Below are positions 39,212 to 47,928 of a stretch of 64,000 bases of DNA, one piece after another. Both the position numbers and the translations under genes were made by a program. Numbering within the stretch: the first letter of the stretch is position 1; each line of letters begins with the position of its first letter. The notes below the pieces were generated by a model that saw only the letters and a list, made by a program, of their open reading frames with translations, was not told the DNA's origin and did not search any database. The stretch spans positions 124,001 to 188,000 of the forward strand of contig NZ_JAJAVH010000008.1 of NCBI RefSeq assembly GCF_020511115.1, read 5' to 3'. Origin of the DNA: Luteimonas panaciterrae. Lineage in GTDB: Bacteria > Pseudomonadota > Gammaproteobacteria > Xanthomonadales > Xanthomonadaceae.

Positions 39212-40144
39212 ATGGCTGCACTGATCTGCGGTTCCCTGGCCTACGACACCATCATGGTGTTCCCCGACCAGTTCAAGAACCACATCCTGCCGGACAAGGT
39301 GCACATCCTGAACGTGTCGTTCCTGGTGCCGCGCATGCGCCGCGAGTTCGGCGGCTGCGCCGGCAACATCGCCTACAACCTCAAGCTGCTGGGCGGCGAT
39401 CCGATCCCGATGGCCACCGTCGGCCAGGATTTCGGCCCGTACCGCGAACATTTCCAGGAACTGCAGATCAACCTCGATCGCGTCAAGGAAATCCCGGAGC
39501 TGTTCACTCCGCAGGCCTTCATCACCACCGATCACGACAACAACCAGATCACCGCCTTCCATCCGGGCGCGATGATGCGCTCCTACGAGAACCACGTCCG
39601 CGACGTGCCGAACGTGAGCATCGGCATCGTCAGCCCCGACGGCTACGAGGGCATGCTGCAGAACGCCAAGGAATTCAGCGAGGCCGGCATCCCCTTCATC
39701 TTCGATCCCGGCCAGGCCATGCCGCTGTTCAACGGCGCCGAGCTGCGCGCCTTCATCGACCAGGCCGACTACGTCACCGTCAACGACTACGAATCCAACC
39801 TGCTGCAGGAACGCACCGGCTACAGCGAGAAGGAGATCGCAGGCAAGGTGAAGGCCTACATCGCCACGCGCGGCCCCAAGGGCGCGGTGATCTACGCCGG
39901 CGGCAAGATCTACGACGTGCCGCCCGCGCACGAGCGCCGCGTCACCGATCCCACCGGCTGCGGCGACGCCTTCCGCGCCGGCCTGCTGTTCGGCATCGAG
40001 AAGGACTACGACTGGATGACCATCGGCCGCATCGGCAACCTGATGGGCGCGCTGAAGGTGGAGCACCCGGGCACGCAGAACCAGCGCTTCGACTACGAGG
40101 AATTCGCCGAGCAGTTCAAGCAGCAGTTCGGCTACGCGCTGTAG
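39212..40144 (+). CDS. PfkB-family sugar/nucleoside kinase
   Basis: A 310-residue ribokinase-fold kinase. The first PfkB signature is FGGCAGNIAYNLKLLGG (46-62) and the second DPTGCGDAFRAGLLFGI (around 247-263), with the catalytic Asp in GCGD. It most resembles adenosine- or ribose-type kinases of Proteobacteria and would phosphorylate a sugar or nucleoside hydroxyl with ATP in the cytosol; the exact substrate is uncertain. The ATG at 39212 (MAALICGS) is chosen because the upstream frame is Arg-rich and not family-like. It is divergent from mreB. Confidence 0.88.
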   Translation: MAALICGSLAYDTIMVFPDQFKNHILPDKVHILNVSFLVPRMRREFGGCAGNIAYNLKLLGGDPIPMATVGQDFGPYREHFQELQINLDRVKEIPELFTPQAFITTDHDNNQITAFHPGAMMRSYENHVRDVPNVSIGIVSPDGYEGMLQNAKEFSEAGIPFIFDPGQAMPLFNGAELRAFIDQADYVTVNDYESNLLQERTGYSEKEIAGKVKAYIATRGPKGAVIYAGGKIYDVPPAHERRVTDPTGCGDAFRAGLLFGIEKDYDWMTIGRIGNLMGALKVEHPGTQNQRFDYEEFAEQFKQQFGYAL

Positions 40145-40166
40145 CGTTCTTCGTTATGTAAAAGCC

Positions 40167-40192
40167 GTCATCCCAGCGCAAGCTGGGATGAC
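40167..40192. repeat. REP-like palindrome
   Basis: gtcatcccagc (40167-40177) and gctgggatgac (40182-40192), an 11-bp perfect stem with a 4-nt loop, 22 bp after the PfkB gene. Same family as at 19772, 43412, 46693, 55046 and 55709. It could also act at the mRNA 3' end. Confidence 0.75.
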
Positions 40193-40259
40193 AATCCCTA
40201 AAGTCGTCAGTCTCCTCGCGTAAACAACGGTCCCGTCAGAGATTTCCAGGAGAACCGCA

Positions 40260-41258
40260 ATGCTTCGTGTCGCTTCCGCGCTTCTTCTGCTGACGCTGTT
40301 TGCCGGCTCCGCGCAAGCCAAAGGCCTCGGCCTGCGCGTTCTGGAAACCAAGGAGCCGGTCACCGGCACCACCGTCCCGTTCGCGGTCGTCTATCCGGCC
40401 TCCAACGCCAAGCCCGATGCGGTCACGCAGATGGGGCCGTACGCGGTGCAGGCGCAGATGGACGCGCCGATCGCGAAGGGCCGCTTCCCGCTGATCCTGC
40501 TCTCGCACGGCCACGGCGGCAGCAAGTTCGGGCACCACGATCTTGCCGAAGCGCTGGCGCGACACGGCTACGTCGTCGCGATGCCGGACCAGACCGGCGA
40601 CAGCTTTAACGATCAATCCGGCGCGGGCACCGACCGCGTGCTGCTCGGCCGCGCCTGGCAGGCCAGCGAGGTGATCACGGCGGCGCTGGCCGATCCGCAG
40701 CTGAAAGCGCATCTCGACCCCAAGCGGATCGGCGCGGCCGGCTTTTCGGCTGGCGGCTATACCGCCCTGCTCCTGCTGGGCGCCCACGCGAATTTCTGGC
40801 GATTCAAGGACTTCTGCGAAAAGTATCCGGGCACCCCGGAGGTCTGCCCGAACGGATCGCAGGCGCCGCCGAACTGGAATCCGTACACCCTCAAGGATCC
40901 GCCGCCGACCGTCGACCCGCGCGTGCGCGCCGCCTTCTCGATGGCGCCGTTGAGCCTGATCATCCCGGACGACGGACTCAAGGACGTGCGCAATCCCGTG
41001 TTCCTGTACGCCGCCGCCAAGGACCAGGTGCTGCTGCCGGACGAAAACGCCAGACGCATCCGACCGCTGCTGCCCAATCTCTATCGCTACCGCGAGATCG
41101 AAGGCGCCGGGCATTACGTCTTCCTGCCGCCGTGCTCGGAAGAACTGGCCAAGGCGGTTCCGGTGATCTGCACCGATCCAGCCGGCATCGATCGCGCCGC
41201 CGCGCATCGCCAGATCAACCGGGACGCGGTCGCCTTCTTCGACAAGACCCTGAAGTGA
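40260..41258 (+). CDS. Secreted alpha/beta hydrolase (dienelactone hydrolase-like)
   Basis: A 332-residue hydrolase with a signal peptide (1-20, cleaved near AQA) and an alpha/beta hydrolase core. The nucleophile elbow is GFSAGGYTALLLLG (around residue 162), with the upstream oxyanion region LLSHGHGGSKFGHHDLAEALA; the catalytic His is likely in EGAGHYVFLPPCS. It resembles platelet-activating-factor-acetylhydrolase-like or dienelactone-hydrolase-like secreted esterases; substrate unknown. Good Shine-Dalgarno (CAGGAGAA) before ATG 40260. Next gene, an S9 peptidase, follows by 111 bp. Confidence 0.88.
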   Translation: MLRVASALLLLTLFAGSAQAKGLGLRVLETKEPVTGTTVPFAVVYPASNAKPDAVTQMGPYAVQAQMDAPIAKGRFPLILLSHGHGGSKFGHHDLAEALARHGYVVAMPDQTGDSFNDQSGAGTDRVLLGRAWQASEVITAALADPQLKAHLDPKRIGAAGFSAGGYTALLLLGAHANFWRFKDFCEKYPGTPEVCPNGSQAPPNWNPYTLKDPPPTVDPRVRAAFSMAPLSLIIPDDGLKDVRNPVFLYAAAKDQVLLPDENARRIRPLLPNLYRYREIEGAGHYVFLPPCSEELAKAVPVICTDPAGIDRAAAHRQINRDAVAFFDKTLK

Positions 41259-41369
41259 ACGCGCGCCGGCGCGCTGCGGCCGCCGGCGGCATCCGCAGCA
41301 ACTGACATCCGCACCAATCGGTTGCACGAGCCGTAACCGCGTCACACAATTCCCGGCGGCCAGGGGCAG

Positions 41370-43397
41370 ATGGAAAGGGCCGCCATGTACAACTTCCGGA
41401 ATCTGCGCGCATTCGCGCCGCTACTGCTATGTCTCGCGGCGACGCCGCTGCGCGCCGCGCCGCCACCGGTCGAGGCCTACGGCCGCCTGCCCGCCATCGA
41501 GGAACTCGAACTGTCGCCTTCCGGCGACCGCTTCGCCTTCATCGCCACCGACGGCAACAAGCGCCGCCTGTACGTGCGCGAAGTGGACGGAGACAAAACA
41601 CTGCTCACGCTCGTGGACGTCGGCACGGTGAAAGTGCGCGATCTCGACTGGGCCGGCGAGAACTTCATCGCCATCACCATCAGCGATCGCTACAACCTCG
41701 GCATGTGGTACGGTGGCGCGTATGAACTCGCCCAGGTGATGGTCCTGGACGTGGCGAACAGGCAGCTCAAGCCGCTGCTCAAGGATTCGCGATTCCTGGG
41801 CTCGGTCAACGGCCGCTACGGCTACACGCAACGCGATGGCCGCTGGGTCGGCTTCTTCTCCGCGCCGCTGATGTCCAACTCCACCGGATTGTCGGGCGAG
41901 CGTACCCTGCTCGACGGTGATCCGGATCTGGTCAGCGTCGATCTGGAATCCGGCGGTTTCCGCAGGCTCGCCGAAAGCAGTTCCGGTAACGGCGCCGGCT
42001 GGCTGGTCGGCCGGGACGGCACCGTGCTCGCCACCGCGCGCTACGAGGACAAGAGCGCGGATTGGCGCCTGTACGCCGGCACGATGTCCGGCAAGCTGAT
42101 CGAAAAACGCAAGGACACGCTCGGCGAGAACTGGATCATCGGACAGGGCCGCACGGCCGGCACCGTTCTGTACGCGGTGCACGACGAACAAGGCGCCACC
42201 CACTACATGGAAGCATCGCTCGCCACGGGCGAGAAAAAGGAAATCCTCACCGGCGATCCCGTGCGCAGTTTCAAATTCGACCCTGTCACCGGGCTGCTGA
42301 CCGGTACCCTGCGCGAAGGCGACAACCCCGAGCTGGTCATGTTCGACCCCAAGCAGCAGGCCCTGCTCGACGCCACGCGCCGCGCCTTCCCGCAGCTGCA
42401 AGTCGGCTTCGAATCATGGAGCGACGACTTCAAGCGCCTGGTGGTGAAAACCGAAGGACCAGGCGACGCCGGCAGCTGGTGGCTGGTCGACGCCCGCACC
42501 GCCGGCAAACCCGCCAAGGCCGACTACCTGGGCGAGCAATATCCGAGCGTGAAGCCCGAGCAGGTCGGCCCCTTCAAGATGATCGATTACAAGGCCGCCG
42601 ACGGCACGAAGCTGCAAGGCGTCCTCACCTTGCCGCCAGGCCGCGAACCGAAGAAGCTCCCGCTCGTGGTGCTGCCGCACGGCGGCCCGCAGGCGCGCGA
42701 CTACCCGTCCTTCGATTTCTGGGCGCAGGCCTACGCCAGTCGCGGCTATGCCGTCTGGCAACCGAACTTCCGCGGCTCCGCCGGCTACGGCGTCGACCTG
42801 GTCAACGCGGGCCACGGCGAATTCGGACGCAAGATGCAGACCGACATTTCCGACGGCGTGGCCGAACTGGCGCGACAGGGCATCATCGATCCGCAGCGCG
42901 CCTGCATCGTCGGCGCCAGCTACGGCGGCTATGCCGCGCTGGCCGGCGTCACCTTGCAGCAAGGGCTGTATCGCTGCGCCGTCGCGGTGGCGGGCGTCAC
43001 CGATCTCAAGGATTTCCTCACCGAACGCCGCACCCGCCTGGGTGCCGACGGCATGCGCTACTGGATGCAGTATCTCGGCGCGAAGAACACCGGCGACGAC
43101 CTGCTCGAAACACTCTCCCCGGCCCGGCTCGCCGCGCGCGCCGACGCACCGGTACTGCTGATCCACGGCAAGGACGACACGATCGTGCCGATCCGTCAAA
43201 GCCAGCTGATGAAGCGCGCGATGGAAAAAGCCAACAAACCCGTGGAGATGATTACTCTCAACGGCGAGGATCATTACCTGTCACGCGAAGCCACGCGCAT
43301 CGACATGCTGCGCGCGGCGGTGGCGTTCGTGGAGAAGCACAACCCTGCGGAAGCCGGAACGCAGGTCGCGCCAGAAGCGCAGGCGGCAGCCGACTGA
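41370..43397 (+). CDS. Secreted S9-family prolyl-oligopeptidase-type peptidase
   Basis: A 675-residue serine peptidase of the S9C (acylaminoacyl-peptidase-like) group. Signal peptide in the first 30 residues, a beta-propeller region (about 50-410) and the C-terminal catalytic alpha/beta hydrolase domain with the nucleophile in GASYGGYAALAG (around residue 520), Asp in LLIHGKDDTIVPIRQS and His in LNGEDHYLS. It cleaves short peptides in the periplasm. An alternative ATG at 41385 (MYNFRNLRAF), preceded by GGAAAGGG, gives a tidier signal peptide. Confidence 0.92.
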   Translation: MERAAMYNFRNLRAFAPLLLCLAATPLRAAPPPVEAYGRLPAIEELELSPSGDRFAFIATDGNKRRLYVREVDGDKTLLTLVDVGTVKVRDLDWAGENFIAITISDRYNLGMWYGGAYELAQVMVLDVANRQLKPLLKDSRFLGSVNGRYGYTQRDGRWVGFFSAPLMSNSTGLSGERTLLDGDPDLVSVDLESGGFRRLAESSSGNGAGWLVGRDGTVLATARYEDKSADWRLYAGTMSGKLIEKRKDTLGENWIIGQGRTAGTVLYAVHDEQGATHYMEASLATGEKKEILTGDPVRSFKFDPVTGLLTGTLREGDNPELVMFDPKQQALLDATRRAFPQLQVGFESWSDDFKRLVVKTEGPGDAGSWWLVDARTAGKPAKADYLGEQYPSVKPEQVGPFKMIDYKAADGTKLQGVLTLPPGREPKKLPLVVLPHGGPQARDYPSFDFWAQAYASRGYAVWQPNFRGSAGYGVDLVNAGHGEFGRKMQTDISDGVAELARQGIIDPQRACIVGASYGGYAALAGVTLQQGLYRCAVAVAGVTDLKDFLTERRTRLGADGMRYWMQYLGAKNTGDDLLETLSPARLAARADAPVLLIHGKDDTIVPIRQSQLMKRAMEKANKPVEMITLNGEDHYLSREATRIDMLRAAVAFVEKHNPAEAGTQVAPEAQAAAD

Positions 43398-43411
43398 TGT
43401 CGTCAACGCTC

Positions 43412-43437
43412 GTCATTCCCATCAAGCCGGGAATGAC
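43412..43437. repeat. REP-like palindrome
   Basis: gtcattccc (43412-43420) and gggaatgac (43429-43437), 9-bp perfect arms, 14 bp after the S9 peptidase stop and between the two convergent genes. Confidence 0.65.
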
Positions 43438-43497
43438 AAGCAAGAACGGAAGCGCACGATTCGTTCGCGGCCTTGCCTGCGAACGAATCAAATCATC

Positions 43498-45816
43498 TCA
43501 GCGCCGATGTTGACCGCCGAACTCCGGCCCTTCTTGGGTCGGCCCCTGCAGTTGCGTGGAGGCAGGCGCCGGCAGACTCTTCACGCTTTCGAGCGCCGGT
43601 GTCGTGGTCGCCTGCTGCACGCTGATGCTGAGTCTGTCCGAAGCGGGCGTGCGCGCGGCAATGTTCGATTCCTGACCGATGAAGAGGTTCTGCTGGCCGT
43701 TCACCGGCTGACCCAGGGTGACGTATCCGATCTTGGGCAGCCCGTTCTTTTCCGCCAGCACAGCCAGGCTCGCCGCGGTCTCCAGCACCGGCAACGCCTT
43801 GTTGCCCGGCGGAAGATTGCGGTTGAGCTCTTCCACCTTCTCCTTCGCCTGAGTGAACAGCTGTTGTGCTTCGCCGGAGCGCGTCCTCAGCGCCTGGTTC
43901 ACCTTGACCAAGGGATCCTGGCTCTCCAACGGAGCCGCCGATCGCGGCAGGGCCGCCCTCTCGATCGCCCGGTCGGCGTAATCCGGATAGGTTGGAATCG
44001 GCGCGGGTTTCGTCGCGCGGTCGGATTTCGACGAGCCGCCACCGAAGCGAAAGGTCAGGCCGATGCCGACGCCGACGTCGTTGCCCTTCCCGTACACGTT
44101 GCCGGAGACGGTCAGATTGTCGCGGGTGTAGTCCGCGCCGAGCCGGAAGGTGGTCTTCTCGCCCTTCCTGTCCTCGATCGAGAAACTTCCCTTCAGATGT
44201 TCGTTCTCGCGGAACATCTTGGAGATCTCGACGCCAGCCAGGAATTTCTTGTCGTTCGGATCGACGGACACGTTCGCGCCGACGCTCGAGCCCAGCTTGT
44301 CGAAGACGTAGCTACCGTTGGCACCGAAATGGGGCTTGTCGCCGTTGATGCCGAAGTTGCCGTTGAGCTTCAAGTTCGGACCGGCGATGCCGAGATTGGC
44401 ATCGAACTGCTTGCCGACGCTGTTGTACTTGCCGCTGGCCAGACCCGACCACGTATCCGAGAACGCGAACGCCGATTCGGCGGACAACGAATAGCCGTTC
44501 GGCTGCCCGGTAAAGTTGAAGTTGAGATGGTTGCGCTTGTCGAACGCGAGCTTGGCATCCAGCGACTGCGTGTTGGCGGCGCCATTGCGCAGATAATCGA
44601 AATTGAAGCGGCCTTCCTCGCCGAACGCGTACCAGCCGTTCAAACCCAGCGACGATCCCTTCGGTTCGAACGAGCTCTTGAGGCCAAAGCCGAAGCGATC
44701 CTGCTTGCCCACGTCGAGATTGAAGTCGGTCTTGCCCAGTTCTTCGTTCCAGAGGAACCGTCCGGCGATATTGCCGTTCTCGCCGAGCCTGCTCTTGCCG
44801 TTCACATCCAGCAGGCCCATGCCCTTGATGTCGCTGGCGAGCAGGTTGAGCTGCTGACGGCCGTTGCCGTAATCGAAATTGAGCTGCGTCTTGCCGAGCG
44901 ATTCGTCCCAGAGGAAACGGCCGTTGAAGTTGCCGTCCTTGCCGATCAGGCCCTTGCCGCCGATGTCGACGAAATCCATGCCCTGCGTTCGGCTGGCGAG
45001 CAGATCGAACTGTTGGCGGCTGTTCTTGTAGTCGAAATCGAGTGCGGTCTTGCCGAGCGACTCGTCCCAGGTGAAGCGGCCGTTGAAATCGCCGTCCTTG
45101 CCGATGCGGCCCTTGCCGGTGACATCGAGCAGGCTCAGGCCCTTGGTGTTGCTGGCGAGCAGGTCGAACTGTTGCCGGCCGTTGGTGTAATCGAAATCGA
45201 GCGCGGTCTTGCCGAGCGATTCGTCCCAGGTGAACTGGCCGTTGAAATTGCCGTTCTTGCCGAGCTGTCCCTTGCCGGTCAGATCGAACAGGCGCACACC
45301 CTGCGTGCTGCTGGCGAGCAGATCGAACTGCTGCCGGCCATTGGTGTAGTTGCCGCTCAGCGCGTAGACGTCGGTGCCGGTATTGCCCGCCAGGCCGCCC
45401 TGGAACTTGTGCTCGCCCTGACTGCCCTTGCCGCCGGCGGCGAAGAGAAGATCGTTGCCATGCAGTCCGAGGCCGCCGACGAAGGTGCTGTTGCCGCGAT
45501 TGGCGCCGAACAGCAGATCATGCGTGCGGGTATCGAAATTGCCGGAATAGTTGCCCAGCAATGTCGTGCCGGAGCCCGGATCGGCGTGGCGGCCGAACGC
45601 GTCGAGCACCCACTGGTTCTGCTCGTTGAGTCCGAGGCGCGAGGTGTAGCCGCTGCCGGTCCCGGGCAACGAGAACTGCGGCCAGGTCAGGCCCAGCTGC
45701 GGCGTCGCGGTCTTGAAGACATCGGGAATCTGCGCAGCCGATTGCTGGCTGCCCGGATCGGCCGGCTTGGGCGGATCCTGTTGGTTTTTGGGCTTTTTAT
45801 CGTCGTGGTCATCCAT
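43498..45816 (-). CDS. Repeat-rich protein with C-terminal XVIPCD-like domain; candidate type IV secretion effector
   Basis: A 772-residue protein without signal peptide or membrane anchor. The start is ATG 45814-45816 (MDDHDDKKPKN) because GGAG lies six bases before it; the TTG and ATG just upstream are badly spaced. Residues 1-45 are polar and Pro/Gln-rich; about 60-155 Gly/Asn-rich; 157-368 hold four tandem 53-residue repeats; about 370-595 continue as alternating, Gly-rich beta strands resembling an outer-membrane barrel and ending VGIGLTFRFGGG; 596-628 is a Pro-rich linker; 629-745 is a helix-rich domain with GLPKIGYVTLG (692-702) and LFIGQ (711-715) that I match to the XVIPCD signal of Xanthomonadales VirD4-dependent effectors. 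No enzymatic motif. If right, it is an antibacterial effector of unknown mechanism. The family tail is the main evidence; the rest is inference. Confidence 0.72.
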   Translation of the reverse strand: MDDHDDKKPKNQQDPPKPADPGSQQSAAQIPDVFKTATPQLGLTWPQFSLPGTGSGYTSRLGLNEQNQWVLDAFGRHADPGSGTTLLGNYSGNFDTRTHDLLFGANRGNSTFVGGLGLHGNDLLFAAGGKGSQGEHKFQGGLAGNTGTDVYALSGNYTNGRQQFDLLASSTQGVRLFDLTGKGQLGKNGNFNGQFTWDESLGKTALDFDYTNGRQQFDLLASNTKGLSLLDVTGKGRIGKDGDFNGRFTWDESLGKTALDFDYKNSRQQFDLLASRTQGMDFVDIGGKGLIGKDGNFNGRFLWDESLGKTQLNFDYGNGRQQLNLLASDIKGMGLLDVNGKSRLGENGNIAGRFLWNEELGKTDFNLDVGKQDRFGFGLKSSFEPKGSSLGLNGWYAFGEEGRFNFDYLRNGAANTQSLDAKLAFDKRNHLNFNFTGQPNGYSLSAESAFAFSDTWSGLASGKYNSVGKQFDANLGIAGPNLKLNGNFGINGDKPHFGANGSYVFDKLGSSVGANVSVDPNDKKFLAGVEISKMFRENEHLKGSFSIEDRKGEKTTFRLGADYTRDNLTVSGNVYGKGNDVGVGIGLTFRFGGGSSKSDRATKPAPIPTYPDYADRAIERAALPRSAAPLESQDPLVKVNQALRTRSGEAQQLFTQAKEKVEELNRNLPPGNKALPVLETAASLAVLAEKNGLPKIGYVTLGQPVNGQQNLFIGQESNIAARTPASDRLSISVQQATTTPALESVKSLPAPASTQLQGPTQEGPEFGGQHRR
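44713..45348 (-). repeat. Four tandem 159-bp repeats coding 53-residue units
   Basis: Residues 157-209, 210-262, 263-315 and 316-368 of the large protein follow the pattern Y-x-N-x-R-Q-Q-x-x-L-L-A-S ... LGK-x-G-x-F-x-G-x-F-x-W-D-E-S-L-G-K-T. Units 1 and 2 are nearest to each other at the DNA level; unit 4 is the most divergent. Each unit would form about four beta strands. The near identity in DNA favours unequal recombination and copy-number change. Confidence 0.9.
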
Positions 45817-45912
45817 TGCCATCTCCAACCATCCATGGTTTCGATAGATTCAGTCCTATTAGCTATGACATAGCAGCTGAATACTTGTCAAGAAAACAGG
45901 CTTGCAGGACTG

Positions 45913-46647
45913 TCATTTTTCCCATTTCGGGAGCTTGCTTCGATCCAATCCCGCCACTTCGAACGCCGCCGAACGGATGCCGCCGGCCTGGACCGGGAAT
46001 TCGATCACAATCAGTTTCGCGCCCTTGGTCATCCGCCACAGCGCGCGCTCGTCGTTGATGAACATCGCGATCGCCTCGTCGGTCTTGGGACGCAGCGCTG
46101 CCATCGTCTTCGGCACGGCATCATCCACCTTCACCTTGACCTTGCAGCCGCCGTAGCAATCGAAATCACCGGCCTGCAGCACGAGATAGCTGCTCCGCCC
46201 CCATGCCGGATTGTCGCGAAAGATCAGGCGAACGGGCTTGGCGCCGCTGCCGTCGGTATCGACGTCCTCTTTCGAATAGATCGCCGCGGACAATTGCTGT
46301 CCGCCCTTCACGTTCTCGGTGTTGTAACTCCACAGCGCGGTGACTCGCGCCTGCTCGCGCGCGGCTTCGGCCTTGGCCTTGATCTCTTCGTATCGAGGAC
46401 GAATGCGCTTGGCGGCCTCGGTGTTGGGAAACTGATCGAACAGCACGTCGGCCTGCGCCTTCGCCAGCGGCCAGTTTTCCTTGGCGACGGCATCGTCGAA
46501 TCCGGTGGCGTTTTCCTTCGCCGCATTTTCGCTGGCCGCGGCTGTGGCGGCGGCCTGTGCCGCGGCATCGGCGGCGCGGTCGCGGCAACCATTCGCGATG
46601 GCGATCGCGAACAGGATGGCCGCATACGGGAAAATTTTCGGATTCAT
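45913..46647 (-). CDS. Lipoprotein of unknown function, upstream of candidate effector
   Basis: A 244-residue predicted lipoprotein: signal at 1-20, Cys21 as the likely acylated residue (AIANGC, a loose lipobox), then an Ala/Glu-rich helical or coiled region (about 25-110) and a beta-rich C-terminal domain with CYGGC (around residue 160) and Trp-containing motifs. ATG 46645-46647 is chosen because GGAG lies 7 bp before it. It is cotranscribed in orientation with the large XVIPCD-like protein 97 bp downstream. Immunity proteins of this effector class are often periplasmic lipoproteins encoded beside the effector, so it is a possible immunity factor, but no family was recognised and it could equally be an unrelated conserved lipoprotein. 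Confidence 0.65.
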   Translation of the reverse strand: MNPKIFPYAAILFAIAIANGCRDRAADAAAQAAATAAASENAAKENATGFDDAVAKENWPLAKAQADVLFDQFPNTEAAKRIRPRYEEIKAKAEAAREQARVTALWSYNTENVKGGQQLSAAIYSKEDVDTDGSGAKPVRLIFRDNPAWGRSSYLVLQAGDFDCYGGCKVKVKVDDAVPKTMAALRPKTDEAIAMFINDERALWRMTKGAKLIVIEFPVQAGGIRSAAFEVAGLDRSKLPKWEK

Positions 46648-46692
46648 GCGCGAACTCCGGTTCCTGGTCAAACCTTTCGACCTGATTCTATA

Positions 46693-46728
46693 GGCTCGTC
46701 ATTCCAACCTGCGCTGGAATGGCGAGCC
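46693..46728. repeat. REP-like palindrome with 14-bp arms
   Basis: ggctcgtcattcca (46693-46706) and tggaatggcgagcc (46715-46728) pair with one mismatch around an 8-nt spacer, just upstream of the lipoprotein start and after the downstream end of the preceding hydrolase gene's neighbour. Confidence 0.65.
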
Positions 46729-46758
46729 AGCCCTGCACTCACTTGGATCGAGGACATC

Positions 46759-47718
46759 TCAGCGCGCTTCGATCAACGCCATCACCGCCTCGGCGGCCTC
46801 GTCAGGCTGTTCGATGATCGTCGAATGGCCGCTGCCTTCGAGCAGCAATCGCCGCGCATGCGGAATCTGTTCGCCGTAGGCCGCCATCGCGCTGATATCG
46901 ATGACCCGATCGTGCGCGCCCCACACCAGCAGCGCGGGCTGCCGAATCTTCACGGCTTCGGTGCCGGGCAGGAACTGATCGGTGCCGCGACCGATGTGAT
47001 CGAGAATCGATTGCTCGAAAGCGCCATCGGCACGGCGGGATGCGATGACGATGTTCGACACCGGCCACGGAATCGGCGGCAACGCCCTGCGATCGTGCAC
47101 CACGATGCCGAGATAACGCTGCAGCGATGCCGCATCGGTGACGCCGAAAGGATTGCCGCCGGCCAAAACTTCAAGCGCGAAGGCATTTTCGTCGAAGCTC
47201 ACGCCGGACGCGTTGAACAAACCGACGCGCTCGATCAGCTCCGGATGCCGCGCGGCGGTGAGCGCGGCGATGCCGCCCCCCATCGAATGACCAAGCAGCA
47301 CCACCGGCGTGCCGCAGACCGCGCGGATGAAAGCGGCGACATTCTCGGACTGCGCCACGTAGCCGTAATTCGCATCGGCATCGCGCTGGCTTTCGCCCCA
47401 GCCCGGCAGATCGGGAATCACCAGGCGATAGCGGCCGCGCAGGCGCTGCGCGAGGCGATACCAGTTTTCCTTGCTGCCGGTGTAGCCGTGGATCATCACG
47501 ACGGTGGGTGCGCCGGCACGATCCGCGGCGCGCTCGGCGTAGACCCAGCGCTTGCCATTGATCTGCACGGTGTGCGCGCTCAATCCGGCCGCCCTGCGCT
47601 GCCGTGCGTACTCGGCGCGTATCAGCGCGAATGGATCGCGCCACAGGCGCCATGCGATCACCAGCACGCTCACGGCCACCACGAGGATGGCCGTGATTAG
47701 GAGGAGTTGCCAGCTCAT
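46759..47718 (-). CDS. Alpha/beta hydrolase with N-terminal membrane anchor
   Basis: A 319-residue alpha/beta hydrolase. An N-terminal hydrophobic segment (LLLITAILVVAVSVLVIAW, 4-22) looks like an uncleaved anchor. The core has HGYTGSKENWYRLAQRL (oxyanion), GHSMGGGIAALTAARHP with the nucleophile Ser around residue 148, Asp in LLVWGAHDRVIDIS, and His in EGSGHSTIIEQPD. This order matches lipase/esterase or MhpC-type enzymes; the substrate is not deducible. It is a single gene separated by 87 bp from the next one and by 210 bp from the M1 peptidase. Confidence 0.88.
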   Translation of the reverse strand: MSWQLLLITAILVVAVSVLVIAWRLWRDPFALIRAEYARQRRAAGLSAHTVQINGKRWVYAERAADRAGAPTVVMIHGYTGSKENWYRLAQRLRGRYRLVIPDLPGWGESQRDADANYGYVAQSENVAAFIRAVCGTPVVLLGHSMGGGIAALTAARHPELIERVGLFNASGVSFDENAFALEVLAGGNPFGVTDAASLQRYLGIVVHDRRALPPIPWPVSNIVIASRRADGAFEQSILDHIGRGTDQFLPGTEAVKIRQPALLVWGAHDRVIDISAMAAYGEQIPHARRLLLEGSGHSTIIEQPDEAAEAVMALIEAR

Positions 47719-47878
47719 CGCCAGGTATCCACGCCCTCATCCCCGCATGCAGGGATGAGGTGATGACGGAACCCGCAGTTCGTCGGCCGCTCAAGCGAAT
47801 CGAGCGTGGAAATCCACCGATGTTCGACGCTCGAAAACAAATCGACGCTTTCCATCAACAGGCTCCGGCTTCCCCTGG

Positions 47879-47906
47879 CCCTCTCCCCCGCAAGCGGAGG
47901 AGAGGG
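47879..47906. repeat. CCCTCTCC-type hairpin
   Basis: ccctctcc (47879-47886) and ggagaggg (47899-47906), with an inner ccg/cgg and CAAG loop, form a near-perfect hairpin 22 bp after the M1 peptidase stop. Same family as 16596 and 63641. Confidence 0.6.
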
Positions 47907-47928
47907 AACATTCTGCTCGCGATGATGG

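Noticed and set aside
44713-45348. CRISPR array, because of regular repeats
   Set aside because: Units are 159 bp, contiguous, in frame and coding; there are no spacers or cas genes.
43507-45873. 788-codon plus-strand ORF opposite the candidate effector
   Set aside because: Reads as an Ala/Val/Glu/Arg-rich shadow; the minus-strand frame carries the repeat pattern, ribosome-binding site and tail domain.
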